Assembly (NCBI GenBank): GCA_026419785.1
Contig: JAODTK010005927.1
Location: forward strand, 186,001 to 250,000
Length of the DNA stretch: 64,000 nt
Source: Sclerodactyla briareus
Taxonomy: Eukaryota; Echinodermata; Holothuroidea; Dendrochirotida; Sclerodactylidae
Direction: 5' to 3'
In this document: positions 23,928 to 36,286 of the stretch, piece after piece
Numbering within the stretch: position 1 is the stretch's first letter
Layout of the letters: each line of letters opens with the position of its first letter
The notes under the pieces: generated by a model
The model's input: the letters and a program-made list of their open reading frames with translations, nothing else
Databases searched by the model: none
Told to the model about the DNA's origin: nothing
Made by a program: the position numbers and the translations under genes

Positions 23928-25854
23928 TCGGAAAAAATCAAGCCGAAATTTAAGCCTATATTGCCAGTCAGTTTTTCGTACCGATGGGAACGTGGCCCGG
24001 CTTAATTTTCAAGCTTACTTCATGCTTATTTTTCAGCTTACAAAATCACACCCTAAAACTGAACAAGCAGGGAAATTAAGTTTGCAATTTCTGGTGGATT
24101 TCAGGGCTATATCCTGAAAAGGAGCAAATTCCAGGCTAATTGAATCAAGCCTGAATTCTGGTCGATTTCAGGCTTAAGCCTGAAATTGCTGACCCCCCAT
24201 GCAATTTCAAGCTTAAACAAGCCTGAAATCTGGGTGGAATTCATACTTAATTAAGCCTGAAATTCATGGTGGTTTTTCCAGGCGTAATCCAGGTTGGGAA
24301 TCATGGCCAGTTTTTGACAAAATGATTGAAGAAAACAGCTTGGCCTGATATTTATTGCTTTAATAGATAGCAGACAGGTTACCATTTTAGGTACCTGTTT
24401 ATTCCCAGATAATGGTAATACAATATGTGATAAGATAAAGGGGGTGGGAGGAGTTTTGGGTTAAAAGAAGGTGGACTCATATGGTTCAAATAATTGGTGT
24501 ATTAATTTTCCTCATATATAATGCCTTTTACCATACTAATAGGCCTAATTCCTTATGGGATTATACTTATACCTGTGTAAGAGTCTTTAGCAACAATCTC
24601 AATTATTTGGGCTATTTAAAAGTATGGGCCCCCTCACTTTGTCAAGTTTTCGCCTGCATAATTTTTCTGCCATATTACCTTTGAGAAGATTTTTACTTTA
24701 CTGTAATGCAGTTTAATGTATCGATCCATGCTTGTTTGAAAACCTGACCCTAATTGTCTAGGCTAAACAATCACTTCAAATGGTCACTTGCATCCATGGC
24801 AAGATATGAACTATACTATTATTGGCCTATTGATCATGTCAACTAAAGCAAAACTCACCATATAATTGACCATTTTAGCACTTTACCCAATTAGCCTAGC
24901 TAGAAAGTAGAAGCTTGGTCCTAAACTGAGACATTGACCTTTATTTATTATATGGCATTTACAGTTAGGTCAAACAGCAAACACACTATGAAAAATTTAG
25001 GAGCTGCATAATATGGGGCCATTTGTTGTTTTGCCAGTTCTGAATACCAACACCCATTCAAGCCCTATAGACCTGCTACCTATAACCTAATTACTCAGTT
25101 CATAATTCTTACTTATTTCGGAGCATGTGAGATCTCTAACTTAATCTCCTTCTGATTCCATGCCATTCAAATGCACATTTCTGTATTAAGTTATTAGTTT
25201 ATATATAGAATTACTCACCATCAGTTTTCCTGATGTTTGAAATTCCTTGTAGATGCTGCAATCTCAATTAATTCCACACCTGTAATGCTGACAAATAGGT
25301 TACTGCAAGCAGTCTGTGTACTACACAGATACACTACTGATCATCACCTATCCACTGGGTGACTGACCCTTTGTTCCTCTGCACAGGTATTTAACTTCCC
25401 CCCAAACAATTTATACTTGAAACTAACCAATCCAGTTGTTTCGACTGTTGACCCCATTCACCATGTCATAATTCAAGTATGCCATAATCTTACATTCTGA
25501 TAAGCCTGAATTTTGGGTCAGGCATCCCCATACAACAGTTGTGTTTTTATGTATAGAAAAGTCAAGTTCTGATGATGCTTGTAAAACCTAAGTCCCAAAT
25601 ATCTATCCCTTCATTGCGCAGCCCAAATTCCTGGAGAAAGAAGTTCAATCTAGTCAGTTAAGCCTGAAATTTCAGCCTGATAGCTTGAAACAAAAATAAG
25701 CATGAAAATGATCAGTCTGGCAGAAGTCGAGTTTTTAAGCCTGGTGGTGCCTTGATTAAGTCATTTTATCTTTAAATTAGCAGAATAAGCGCCGGCTCAT
25801 TTCAGCACAAAACAGGCTTAATTCGACTTATTTCATACTTAATTTCCAAAGGGC
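23928..25854. mobile_element. 1.9-kb element rich in AAGCCTGAAATT, probable DNA transposon remnant
   Basis: It interrupts an R-like tail: 'TCCATAGATGACA' stands on the left and 'CACTGAGTCTCTTCTGAATTT' continues on the right. The left end reads CCCTTCGGAAAAAATC and the right end, reverse-complemented, CCCTTTGGAAATTAAG, giving imperfect inverted termini. The motif AAGCCTGAAATT and its reverse complement recur at both ends (about 23.94-24.3 and 25.5-25.83 kb), including a perfect 22-bp palindrome at 24,165-24,186. No transposase is visible. The target duplication is unclear (at most CA/CAC), so the superfamily is undetermined. Confidence 0.55.
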
Positions 25855-26302
25855 ACTGAGTCTCTTCTGAATTTCATTCCGGCAAAGACTCAAACAAAAG
25901 CCAAGAGTTTAGCGATACTTGTGGACCATGAGAAGCGTTTCTGAAATTTTACAACCAAAATTTGCAAAATATCGACTTTTCAACTCATTTTCTATTTTTG
26001 ACCAAACTTCACACCTACCCGAACCAAAAAACAATAGGGTTCCGGTAACCCCCCACGAAAAAGCTATACACCGAATTTCAACTTGATCGGACCAACCATT
26101 CTGGAGTCTGGACTTATCGTGTATACAGATTTTTCGGACTTGAACCTCTGGTGCCCTCTTACCTGACCCCAAAACAATAGGGTTCATGTACTCATCATGG
26201 GGAAAGCACAGCAAGGTATGAGGCTTCAGCCATGCGGGGGAGTCAAGTTATTTGTGTTTACAAGCTGGGCGTCACATACGCACACACACACATACACACT
26301 GT
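25855..26302 (+). repeat. R-like tail end and a solitary S310 unit
   Basis: 25,862-25,900 completes the interrupted R-like tail. 25,950-26,270 is one S310 unit: TATTTTTGACCAAACTTCAC, AACAATAGGGTTCCGGTAA, TTTCAACTTGATCGGACC, ACTTATCGTGTATACA and CAATAGGGTTCATGTACTC. It ends in TTTACAAGCTGGGCGTCAC and a CA tract. Confidence 0.75.
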
Positions 26303-26392
26303 CATGACTGCATAGATTCCTCTGACGTCAAGACGTCAAGGAATAAACATGACTGCATAGATTCCTCTGACGTCAAGACGTCAAGGAATAAA
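26303..26392 (+). repeat. Perfect 45-bp tandem duplication containing TGACGTCA
   Basis: 26,303-26,347 and 26,348-26,392 are identical. Each copy contains TGACGTCAAGACGTCA, a palindromic CRE-type octamer followed by a partial one. A single diverged copy is at about 21,091-21,135, so the unit belongs to the edge of the S310-bearing repeat. Confidence 0.9.
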
Positions 26393-26793
26393 CAAGGCGA
26401 TCACCGAAAAGTGTCCCGCCTGGTCGCATGATCGGTGGTTCCTATTATCACTACATAAACCCCCTAGTTTCATGTGCAGACCATCGCATTTCAACGAACA
26501 TCTACATTTAACACATACAAATTCCTAGAAATCCCTAAAATAACTGAAACTGACCAATAAGTTTGACGGACCATACCTACTGAGTTTGGCAAAATTCGTA
26601 CCAAGTTTGGAGCATTGGAATAAATTATGCAAATTAGGGGCATACAATACATAAATGAGCTTATAATACAGTAAACTTGTCACAGAGCTCTGGTTACTCA
26701 TTCCTCAGTGCTTTATTCTAACAGAAGCTATATATGATGGAATTCAATCAAATTCTGAACATCAAACACCTCAATCCAAAAATGTTAACGGAC
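26393..26793 (+). repeat. R-like head and H1 repeat, left flank of the large hAT
   Basis: 26,395-26,570 matches 22,211-22,400. 26,575-26,793 matches the H1 repeat at 22.97-23.1 kb (CTCAGTGCTTTATTCTAACA, GAACATCAAACAC). It stops after TAACGGAC at 26,786-26,793. The rest of H1 resumes at 37,653. Confidence 0.85.
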
Positions 26794-27198
26794 CAGGCCT
26801 GGTGATATAAGCCGGGCGGGCGATCGCCCGTGCCCGCCTCAATGCCCGGCTCGGCAGTTGAAAAAACAGTTTCAGGCGGGCGACGATGCGCCCTCCCTAA
26901 TCTTTGGTTGAGCAAAACTTTGCCCGTCTTCTTAGCGTCGCGATGCCCCGGGCAGATTGCCTGTACCAAAGCAGTAAACACTCGCGCATTTGATTCTTAG
27001 AAAGAAATAAACATCTATCAATTCTAAATTCCCTTCACGTCTGAACTTCCTGTAATGTATCACGCATGGCACATATTGGCACTGAGTAGTGAGTATATCG
27101 CATAGTTGCACTGTATAGTAAACTCCTCCTCATTTGCAATGTGCCGTACGGACCGTGGGGCCTACACGCTCCACCAGCTCAACTTCGCGATCCCTTGG

Positions 27199-27290
27199 CC
27201 CCCTCCCCCCCCCCACCCCCCCCCCCCCCCCCCCCCCCCCCCCACCCCCACACACCCCCCCCCTGCCCCCCCTCCCCATCCCCAACGCCC
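27199..27290 (+). repeat. Homopolymeric C tract
   Basis: Almost uninterrupted C for about 90 bp. It generates Pro-rich and Gly-rich open frames on both strands that are not genes. Length is likely unreliable in any assembly. Confidence 0.9.
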
Positions 27291-27299
27291 CCGCTGTTG

Positions 27300-28682
27300 A
27301 CTCACGACCAGCCGGCGTATCGTTCGTTCGTGCGGAGGGCGAATTCGCCCCCAAAACGCTGAAAAAGCACCGAAATTCGCTGTGACGGGGGCGAATAAAA
27401 AGACAACAGAGCAAATTCGCACCCGAAAATTCCGCCCTGATGCTCCATCTCGGAATGGGTCAAGTTGTAAGTTTAATGGGGAAAATATGTCGCCAAATTC
27501 TCCGCTGGAGAAACCTGCAAAAACGTGACTCAGAATTCTTAAAACATTCCCCAGATATGGGCTGATACTTTCCTCCGTGAAAAGCCAAAAATACAACGGC
27601 AATATAATCCAATATAATTGTCTGAATAGGCGGGAACGACCGGCAGGTCCGATTATGGCATGATCCGTATTCAGTATCAGTATCAGGGAATTACTACAAT
27701 GCTAGATAGGATCGACATGCCGATTTTGCATTGTCATAAATTGAGACAATTACTGCACAAAATTGGCCGATATGATCGCTAAATACAAAATGATGAATTC
27801 ACTTGACATATCATGCATACGTACTGGAACGATGTTTTGTAATTTGCTACTAGTATTTTCGCACATAGACACCCCCCTCCCCTCCCTTTTCCGATAAATA
27901 AAATTCAGAAAGAAACATGAACACAGTACACACTCATTCCTCACTGCATACATCACAAGTAGCCTACATGAGTCGATGTTGCCACGGAACTATTGCCTCA
28001 ATTCAGCTTAAATACTGAAGCACCGCACAACCTCAAAGTCGTGTAAATGTGATAAAAATCATTGTGGAAGCTGTTATTTATATTTTTTGAACTTCCATTA
28101 ATCAGTGAATTGACCATATTCTTGTAGGTAACACATGAAACAGTTCAAAAGTTACGATGTCAAATTTGGGAAGCACATGGCTTAGAAATGATAGCCTAAC
28201 AACACACTGTAGTCAATGGGAAAATAACATAGCTTACATCGTCTAGATATATGAAATTGGGAATGATTGATTTGGTATTGAGGGTTTTTTTAGGTGGGCT
28301 TTGCAAATTATGTATGATAGATATTCAGAACCCTCTGGTAGTGTATTTTATTAGTCTAACATGTTTCGGCACATTTACGATGAATTTATTCATGTTGAAA
28401 CTTTCCAACAAAATCGGGAATGTTCCCAGCTGAAAAGCATCTAGGGGCCTAGGCTATTATAGTTGAATTGTAATGGAGTGATGACATCTGTGTTATACTA
28501 TCCAACGCTGGTACATGCATCAATAAATTGATGCATGGATTGCAATGAACATGCACATTATTTCGTTTGGCTCAACAATTAATACAGGGAGATAATCGAC
28601 GTGCATCATTGACCAATTTAAAAACAAATTGCGATGCAATTTATGCACTGTTACACTGCAAGAGTTGCAAGCAAGGAAGGCA

Positions 28683-28684
<2 letters not shown>
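27300..28684. other. Unrecognised interior of the large hAT element
   Basis: No transposase motif, repeat partner or RNA gene recognised. Confidence 0.4.
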
Positions 28685-28717
<33 letters not shown>

Positions 28718-31700
28718 CAAAGGGGACATGAGGAAGGGCGAAACCCATAATTGCTAAACAAAAAGGCAACCCCCAACGCAAAGACTAAAAGGAAGAGGAG
28801 AGATCTAGCTTGTTAATTCTACTCTTGAACCGCTGGAGGTCAAAATCAGGAGGAAATTACATCCCGAGGGAAGCCTATGCAGAACGCGAAGTGAGAGGTG
28901 AAAAAGGACCGCGAGCAGAGGTTTCGGTGCGAGATGACGTGGAAGATGCAAACCGAAAGGGTGGAGGAAGAAGAAGAGAGAGTATGGCGAGCGAACTTTA
29001 TAAAGGAGGAAACAGATACCCAAGCTCAGGAAGAACATTGACCTAAAAGAACGGTAACGGAGGCAGAGAGATGATTAAAGTCTGCGAGGGATAGAGATTC
29101 AAGTGAGGAGTAAGAGATCATCGTTGATGAGACGAATGGACTTTCTCTGGATACGATCAGGGACACTGAGAGAGGATGGCGAAGCTACACCCCAAAATTT
29201 ATGGCAAACATATCCCTAGGGAGCGAAATTTTGGTTTGTAAAGGACAGAAGTAGTAGCTGTTGTGGGGGAAGTAGTTCCTTGTGCGGACTAAGAAGCCCA
29301 TTCTAGAGCATTAGTAGCGATAGAATGATATGGAGTTCCAGGACAGGTTGTTGCTGATTCCATACCAAGGATATTAAGAGAAGTAGACTGAGGGAGGATA
29401 TGGTCAGCCATGATAATGCTGGTGCATCAGAAACACGCCGGCCAGAAACAGCAAGTCTGAGTTTGTAGATTGGTGAAGGTAACAGATTAGCAGTGCCCCA
29501 GTTCAAACTGATGAAGATCATTGTTCAGCTGATTGGCAAAGAGGGAACGGTTGTACCAAAATCGTTCCGCTTCCGGGGGCGAGGAAAGCACAGAGCGTGG
29601 GGAAGGGTAGAATCATCAGCACAAGAGGTGAATACTATAGGAGGTAGAGCTAAGAGATCTTGAGAAAAATGAGAAACAGTGTAGGATAGGGAAAACAAAA
29701 CCTTGAGGAACACCAGCATGATACGGAAGGTCCGGATGAGAGAGACCATCAACCCTAACAGAGCTAGAGCGACCGTAAGAAAACGGCAGTCAAAGAGGTT
29801 AGAAGGGGGTGAAACAATGAAGTTAATTTGGCCAAGGAGGAGTACGGCGTGCCAAACACGGTCAAAAGCCTCTAGAGATTATCACGGGCAATAGCCTAAT
29901 TTCACACCCGAAAAACTCAATGGCTGGGCCCACTGATGGGTGACAAAAGATAGTAGGTCCCCAGTAGATCGGCCATGCCGGTAACAAGAAACTGGTGGCA
30001 CTGATGAGAGAGTGAAACTCAAGAAAGTTCAAAAAAGCTGGGTTAATTGTTTCCAAACTTTGGGAGGACCGGAGGTGAGGCAATCGCTAGAGGCTGTAAA
30101 TGGCCGGGGTTGGATTTGTCCACCTTTTTAGGGATGGGGCAGACATGAGAGATGTTCCACACAGAAGGGAGCATCCAAAGAACAAAGGCGGTAAAGCGTG
30201 CGAAGGATAGGCGCACAGTTCGGGGGCACACTTCAGGAGGACAAGGAGGAATGCCATCAGGACAGATGCTTTATAATGTCAACATTGAGTGTTTTGGCGG
30301 ACCCTGCGAGTAGTGAAAACAACATCCAAGTAGTTCACAAAAGCTGGCAAAAGATGGTGGGAGGATGAGCATCTGTGTTCATAGTGGAATTAGAGGAAGA
30401 GACTAGCTCGGCAAAAGTATTGGCTTTAGAGGTGGCATCACTAGCCAAAGAGCCATCAGGCTTGACCAGCGGAGGGATTGGAAGTACAGAAGTTTGGGAC
30501 ACCAGATTTGGCCAGCGACACCAAAATGAACGGACTACCAGAAGGGGCCGGATGAAAGTTATAGCCATACGTGAAATGAAAGAATTTTTTGCCTCATCGA
30601 TAGTCCAGAAGCAAACATTAAGAGCAGTAAATAGGCTGACGGGAACAGGTGAAGGTGAAGATAACCAAGCACGAAAAAGTCGACTCTTCTCCTGGACGGC
30701 AGTAGTACATTGTGGTGAACCTATGAAGTGATGAAGAGGGACGCCTGATTTACAAAGGGTAGGGAATAAAAGTTTTCATTCCTTAAAAGAATAATTTCCG
30801 AAATAGCAGAAGCAGAGGTAGAGGGGTCATCTGAGAAGGTAGTTCATACCAGGAAGACTGAAAAAATCACCGAAGACCAAACCAGTAAGCTTTGGAGTAG
30901 TTCCATAGTTTCTGCCTTTGGGGGGGGGCTGAATATAGGATGTAGATTGATGAGGACAGGGTAATGAGGCAATGGTCAAAGGAGCCAATAGGGGCAGAGA
31001 CAGCTGCTGGACTGTAAAAATAAAAGGGGCGGAGTAGTGAGAAAGAGATCCAACAAGTAGCAGAGTCCGAGGCCCTATCTGGGATACGGGTGGAGAATTG
31101 ATGAGATGGGTGAGACCTTGTAATAGCAAGGACTCAGATTCGACACCAGCTCTATCAGAGCGTAGGTGTATGAGCCCATCTGGTTATGCACGTGAAATCA
31201 CCCCAAGTATAGCAATTTCACAGTCGTTACATCGTTGAATTAGTAATTCAAAGCAGAGGTGGATGCGGCGAATAGAGCCTCGTGAGTATTACAATTGGCT
31301 CGAGGAGCGAAAGGTAAACAACAACCGAACACTCAGTCTCAAAGAGGAAGAGAGATTTGAGCCAGAGAAGTTGAAAGTCATCAAACCGAGATCAAATTCA
31401 GATAGGCGGCTGACAGGGATGCTGGAGGGACAAAGGGCACCTCAGCTAAAAGAAAACAATCTGAAAGAATATAGTGGGACACTGGAGTGTGTTAAATCAA
31501 GAGGTGATGTAATCTGTGTTTCAGTTATTAAAAAGAGTAGATGAGGACGCTGGGCTATGAGGAGTTGGTGGACATGGTTGAGATTGCGGGGGAGACCGAG
31601 TTTTCGCGATAAGGAGAAAGAAAAAAGAGAAACCAGATGTCACCGTGAGGGGCTTCAGTAGGTGTCGTATGAGAAACTGAAATAACCCTGATAAGGTAGT

Positions 31701-32126
31701 AAGAGGAGGACAAAGGAAGGGCAAGGTGGCAAAAAACCCATAGGCTTCGACAAGACACCAACAATGACTAATTCGGAGAGCACGGACGTCGAGTGGGCAC
31801 CCTGACACCGACATAGGGGAAACCTAGTCGCGAACTAGCAGAGGGGGGTGCTCGGGATTTTTTGCCAGAGGACAAGGCAGCCTCCCCAGGCGCTACACCG
31901 GGGTTCGGGCCTCCGCACTATCTGACGGCAGGCCTGCAGGCATGACTACACCTGTATCATCATGCCCGCAAGGAAAAAAAGAACCATGGTTATCAAGGCG
32001 AAACCGGGGTAAACCCAGACCTTCCAGGGGCCTCAGAAGAACCGGCAACCGCCCCCGAGAGCGTGGACTGATGCAAAGGTACAGCAAAAGAGGGCATGAA
32101 AACGCATAGAACATCACTAAAGGCAC
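28685..32126 (-). mobile_element. Non-LTR retrotransposon, about 3.4 kb, inserted in the hAT element
   Basis: It runs on the minus strand: its poly(A) tail appears as a 29-nt T run at 28,685-28,713, and its coding remnants read from about 31.4 kb down to 28.8 kb. The word AAGGCAC occurs just outside the tail (28,677-28,683) and near the presumed 5' end (32,120-32,126), a possible 7-bp target duplication, though short enough to be chance. The 5' end is therefore approximate. The clade looks like the Jockey/CR1 group, judged only from motif style. Confidence 0.75.
28806..31400 (-). pseudogene. Endonuclease/reverse transcriptase of the non-LTR element, frame-broken
   Basis: Read on the minus strand: an endonuclease C-terminal part at 31.2-30.8 kb (ILGVISRA, then SDRAG-like and LLLQGLTHLINSP), a linker, then reverse transcriptase blocks at 30.23-29.5 kb: VCPIPKKVDKSNPG (template-grip block), SLEAFDRVWHAVLL at about 29.86 kb, and SCADDSTL at about 29.65 kb, which is the YADD catalytic box with Tyr replaced by Cys. 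The C-terminal tail typical of such elements (LPRHLAPKPLLAVLFH) ends near 28.8 kb. These blocks fall in different frames, so several indels separate them; no full-length product is possible as given. Order and spacing match a single ORF2-type protein, so this is one broken copy. Confidence 0.8.
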
Positions 32127-32522
32127 CCATAGTCATGTGCCAACTGCCTGCTCAGCCTTATGACACTACAGGTTCTAGCGAACTGTGCATGCCTGTACTG
32201 TGCAAAATTTGAATTGGGGGACTATAATATGCAGATCAAAGCTTTATGCAGCACGTGATCCGCACTCAGCTTGCAGGATGGGAGGTACGAGGAGAGCTAT
32301 AGCGGTGTTGCACACGCACATGCGACAAAACATCCCACAATGTCACAAAACGATTTTGAATCATAAAACGATGGAATGAAATGTACGGAATTAAAATCTA
32401 AATAGGAATATATTCACGATATTTTTCACAAGCAATGAGGTGAAGAAGGTTGCGACAAAAGCAGGATTTAGTGGAAATGTCATGTCAAAATTGGTTGTAC
32501 AAAGGGATATGTCTTCAACAAG
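32127..32522 (+). repeat. Block B, first copy, inside the hAT element
   Basis: 32,270-32,522 matches 36,600-36,860: GGATGGGAGGTACG, AGCGGTGTTGCACAC, GAATCATAAAACGATGGAAT, TTCACAAGCAATGA / TTCACCAAGCAATGA, TTGGTTGTACAAAG and GGATATGTCTT. It ends at CAACAAG (32,516-32,522), where the R copy begins. Confidence 0.8.
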
Positions 32523-33399
32523 CGATAGCCCCCAGTGCTCTCGCTGGTTGCGCGATCAGTGTTTCCATCTAATAGTCACCATTCAAACATACAAGGATTC
32601 AATGTGTTGCTGTAAAGATTTTGGTATTATAGCATTTAAAACCCTATTAATCAGTGATCAGTTTCAAATTTCGTAAGGACTGATAATGACATGTACTACT
32701 GAAGAGTGTACGAAGTAAAGTTTTGTGGAAAATGGACTAAGACGCCTGAAGTATGCAAATGAGGGACACAATATCAACTTCCTATGACGCATTTGCTGAT
32801 TTTCAATATCTCAGGATCACACTTAATACATGGGAATTCAACAAAACTTGAACATTTTTGGGGGGGGGGGGGGGGGGTGGGGGGGGGGGTATGAATGAAC
32901 AATTTCTACCACTGCATAACCCACCAGTGACTTGAGTCCAAGTTATGGTTACATTTTGGGGGAATAACCTAAGGGTGACCATACCAATCAAGCTTCAGAA
33001 ATCAAACCAACTGTGAAATTTGGGAAACACCATCGAAATAGACACCAATGAATGAACTCCAGTGGTCTACCCTATTTGAATATTACAATTTTATATATGT
33101 TAATAAAGCGTGCTTCTTCACAGAATGAGTGGTGATGGGAATGAAAAAAAAATGTGATGTTTTTTAAACCGTGAATTTCGCATAAATTATGAAATTAGCG
33201 AACCATTAGATATTGCCTGAAATCTATCCGTACATTACTTCATATCCCGAATCTATGTGCCAAAACCAAAGTACACCTAGCACATACGGTTCATCGGTAA
33301 ATCTCTAACAGCCCTGAAACAATAGATTACCAAATAGGGCTAATACCTTATAACTAGACACCGCATGGCTGGTAAACCACTCAAATGTATATCCCCACT

Positions 33400-35000
33400 T
33401 TGCCAATCACCAGTCTATTTTTTTTGCCCGTTAACTCCTGAAATAAGAACATTTATTCAAGACTCAACCTTCAACAACATGACCAACCGACAGAGGTCAT
33501 TGAGGTCAGAGGTCAAGACACCATGCAGGGGTCAACAATATATCACAATGGTAACCTTCCAGCCTTCACAGATATTCAATTCTCCGATTATGGCGGGAAA
33601 ACAGTTTTTGACCACTGAGTGAAATTGAAGGACCTTAATGACATGGCAGTTTTATAAAAATTGTAACTCTCCATGTGATACATCCACTCATGGGAGCATT
33701 TTGCATTCAGTTGAACATGCCCAGTGCTTAATGCCAAAAAAGATTAAAATCCAGTTTGACCCTACGTGACCCTTTAATGGACCTGCGATGACCTGGCGGT
33801 TTTTATCAAATGGTTACTAGCCATGTGAGCATCCAACTCTAGAAGCATATTGCAGTACAATGAACTGCTAATGTTATTGCGAAAAAAGCTATTAAATTAA
33901 AATTTTGACCCCTGTTAACTACCAAAGTATGCGTTCGATCGAAGCAGGAGTTGGGTTCCTCATAAAGCACACAAAGGTCTATACATATCCCAAAAGACCA
34001 GTTCTATTTTTTTGGGCCCGTAACTCCCTTAAATAGACATTTTCAGGACTCAACATTTAACCACATGACCACCTACAGAGGTCAAAATTCAGGGCAGAGG
34101 TGACACACATGCAAGGTCAACAATTATATCACAATGGGGAACCTTCGCAGCTTCACAGGATATTCAATTCTCGATTATGGCCAGAGAAACAGTTGTGAAC
34201 CCTAAGTGACCTTGAATGACCTTTAATGCAGGCAGTTTTATGAAAATTGTAACTATCAATGTGGACATTCCACTCATAGGGCATTTTGCATTCTGATGAA
34301 CATGCGCCGTGCTATTGCCAAAAAAAAGTACCTAAAATCAGTTTTTGACCCATACGTGACCTTTGATGACTCCAATGACCTGGCGGTTTTTATAAAAATT
34401 GTTACTCTCAATTGTAATGCATCCACTCCTAGACAGCATTGCATTCCAATGAACACGCCTCTAATGTTATTGCGAAAAGCTATTAAATTAAACTTTGACC
34501 CCTGGAACTACCAAGTAAGTGTCGATCGAAGGGGATGTGGTCCCCTCCATAAAGCACCCAAAGGTCTATCAAATATCCAAAAAATAACAGTTTCTATTTT
34601 TTTTGCCCGTAAATCCTTAAATAAAGCACATTTATTCACGAACTCAACTTTAACCACATGACACCCGGACGAGGTCCAAATTGAGGTCGAGGTCACACAC
34701 ATGCAGTCAACAATTATATCACAATGGTGAACCTTCAAGCCTTCACCGATATTCAATTCTCCGAATTTAGCCAAAAAACAGTTTTTGACCCGTAGGACCT
34801 TGGATGACCTCAATACATGGACAGTTTTATGAAAATTGTACTCTCCAGGATACATCCAAGTCCAGGAGCATTTGTATCTGATGAACACGGCCAGGGCTAT
34901 TGCCGGATAAGTACCAAAACAGTTTTTGACATCAAAATTGACCTTAATGACCCTCGGATGACATTGACATTTTATAAAAAATGTAACCTAGAGGGTACAC
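33400..35000 (+). repeat. About 590-bp internal tandem repeat of the R element, nearly three units
   Basis: The anchor GTCAACAATTATATCACAAT (with one variant) occurs at 33,531, 34,115 and 34,706, a period of 584-591 bp. A single related unit is at 11,942. Within each unit ATGCATCCACTC and TGACCTTGAATGACC-type words repeat, suggesting an older sub-duplication. Confidence 0.85.
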
Positions 35001-36154
35001 TCGTCGAACTATAAAACCACATTCAGGAAAGGTCACTGGAAGTGTTGCAGGAACACATTACTAGTTGGCAGTTATATGCCAGAAGTGACCTTGAAGGACC
35101 TTTGAGACTGATGGTTTTATTTGGAAAAATTGTTCTCCACCATGACGTACACCATGTCCTGAAATTTCAACATGCCAAGCACTGTCAGTGTAAGTTGTCT
35201 CAAAAAATTAGTTTTTCCCCATAAAGGACCTTGATGACCTTTGATGACAGCAGTTTTCTGAAAAAGTTACTCTCGATGAGAGCACGCATTCCTACAAGCA
35301 TAATGTCTCCCAAAGTTAACTGCCGAATGCTATTGCCAAAAGGTATCAAAACCAAACCTTTGGACCCTCGAACTGGGAACGCGGCCCGATTGAGCAGAGT
35401 TGGTTCGTCTATCAGCACACAGAGCTCTGCCAGATATCACAATTTTTACCAGAAATTGACAGTTGTAATTTTCGTCTGCCCTGTAACTCGAAAAATAAGA
35501 CATTCATTCAAACATTTGACTTTGACCTCATATTCAGGGGTCGTTAGTTGAACCTGCGATTCTAAAATCACCATGACCAAATCACTTACGAACATTAACT
35601 GAAATTAATTTCAAATTGAAAACTTTGACCTCTGTATCTTCACACACAGAAGTCACAGGGTTCAAAAATTATGGGTTCATTTCGATAGGAAGGTACTTTG
35701 AGATCCGAAAATGCCACGAACTTTGATCGGCCAAAAAACATGGACAAGGTCAACATTGAGGTCAAGGCACACAGATGGAGTCAACGAGTGAATTCACAAT
35801 GGTGCACCTCCCAACCTCGCAAGACATTTGGTCCCAAGTGTGGCCAAAAAAACCAGTTTTGGACCCCGCCGAATTGACCTTGATGACCCTATTGTACACT
35901 GTGAAAAAATCTACAGTTCATACCTCATATCCCGCATCTAGTGCCAAACCAATTCACCATAGCACCTAGGGGTCATCCGTACTTTGCTCAGAGCCTTAAA
36001 CAATAAAATTATATAAATAGGCTAATTACATTACTTAATTAGTGACTTGCGAGCCCAAAATCTAATCAGAGCGGGTTAACCAACCCCGATGCTACATGAA
36101 AATTTCGTCGCAATTGAATTGCCGTTCGAAAGTATCCGGCTCACGAGGAGTGCG

Positions 36155-36243
36155 AACACACACACACACAACACAACACACACACAAAACACACAACACA
36201 CACACAAACACAAGCACACACACAACATACACACACACACACG
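36155..36243 (+). repeat. CA microsatellite near the R-element tail
   Basis: Interrupted AC repeats of about 90 bp at the same place as the shorter CA-rich stretch at 11,560-11,590 in the other R copy. Cys/Val-rich and Thr/His-rich open frames here are artefacts of the repeat. Confidence 0.9.
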
Positions 36244-36286
36244 CCATAGTGACCACTAGTCTCCTCCAGAATGTCTTTGGCGAGGA

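Larger units (their letters stand above)
32523..36286 (+). mobile_element. R-family element, copy 2 (3.76 kb), with probable target duplication
   Basis: It is flanked by CAACAAG (32,516-32,522) and CAATAAAG (36,287-36,294). The uninterrupted sequence, CAATAAG followed by GGGCGGCCATG, stands at 36,854-36,870, so the boundaries come from a paralogous empty site. The head (CAGTGCTCTCGCTGGTTGCG) matches 1.68 kb and the tail (GCCATAGTGACCACTAGTCT) matches 11.59 kb. No protein is recognised. A duplication of 7-8 bp would suit a DNA transposon, but no clear inverted termini were found (weak match GTCTCGCC at the head against GTCCTCGCC in the reverse-complemented tail). Confidence 0.65.

Noticed and set aside
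27130..27602. Pro-rich and Gly-rich open frames on both strands
   Set aside because: Produced by the C homopolymer at 27.2 kb.
34508..34888. 126-codon minus-strand frame
   Set aside because: Lies across the 590-bp tandem repeat and is not conserved between its units.
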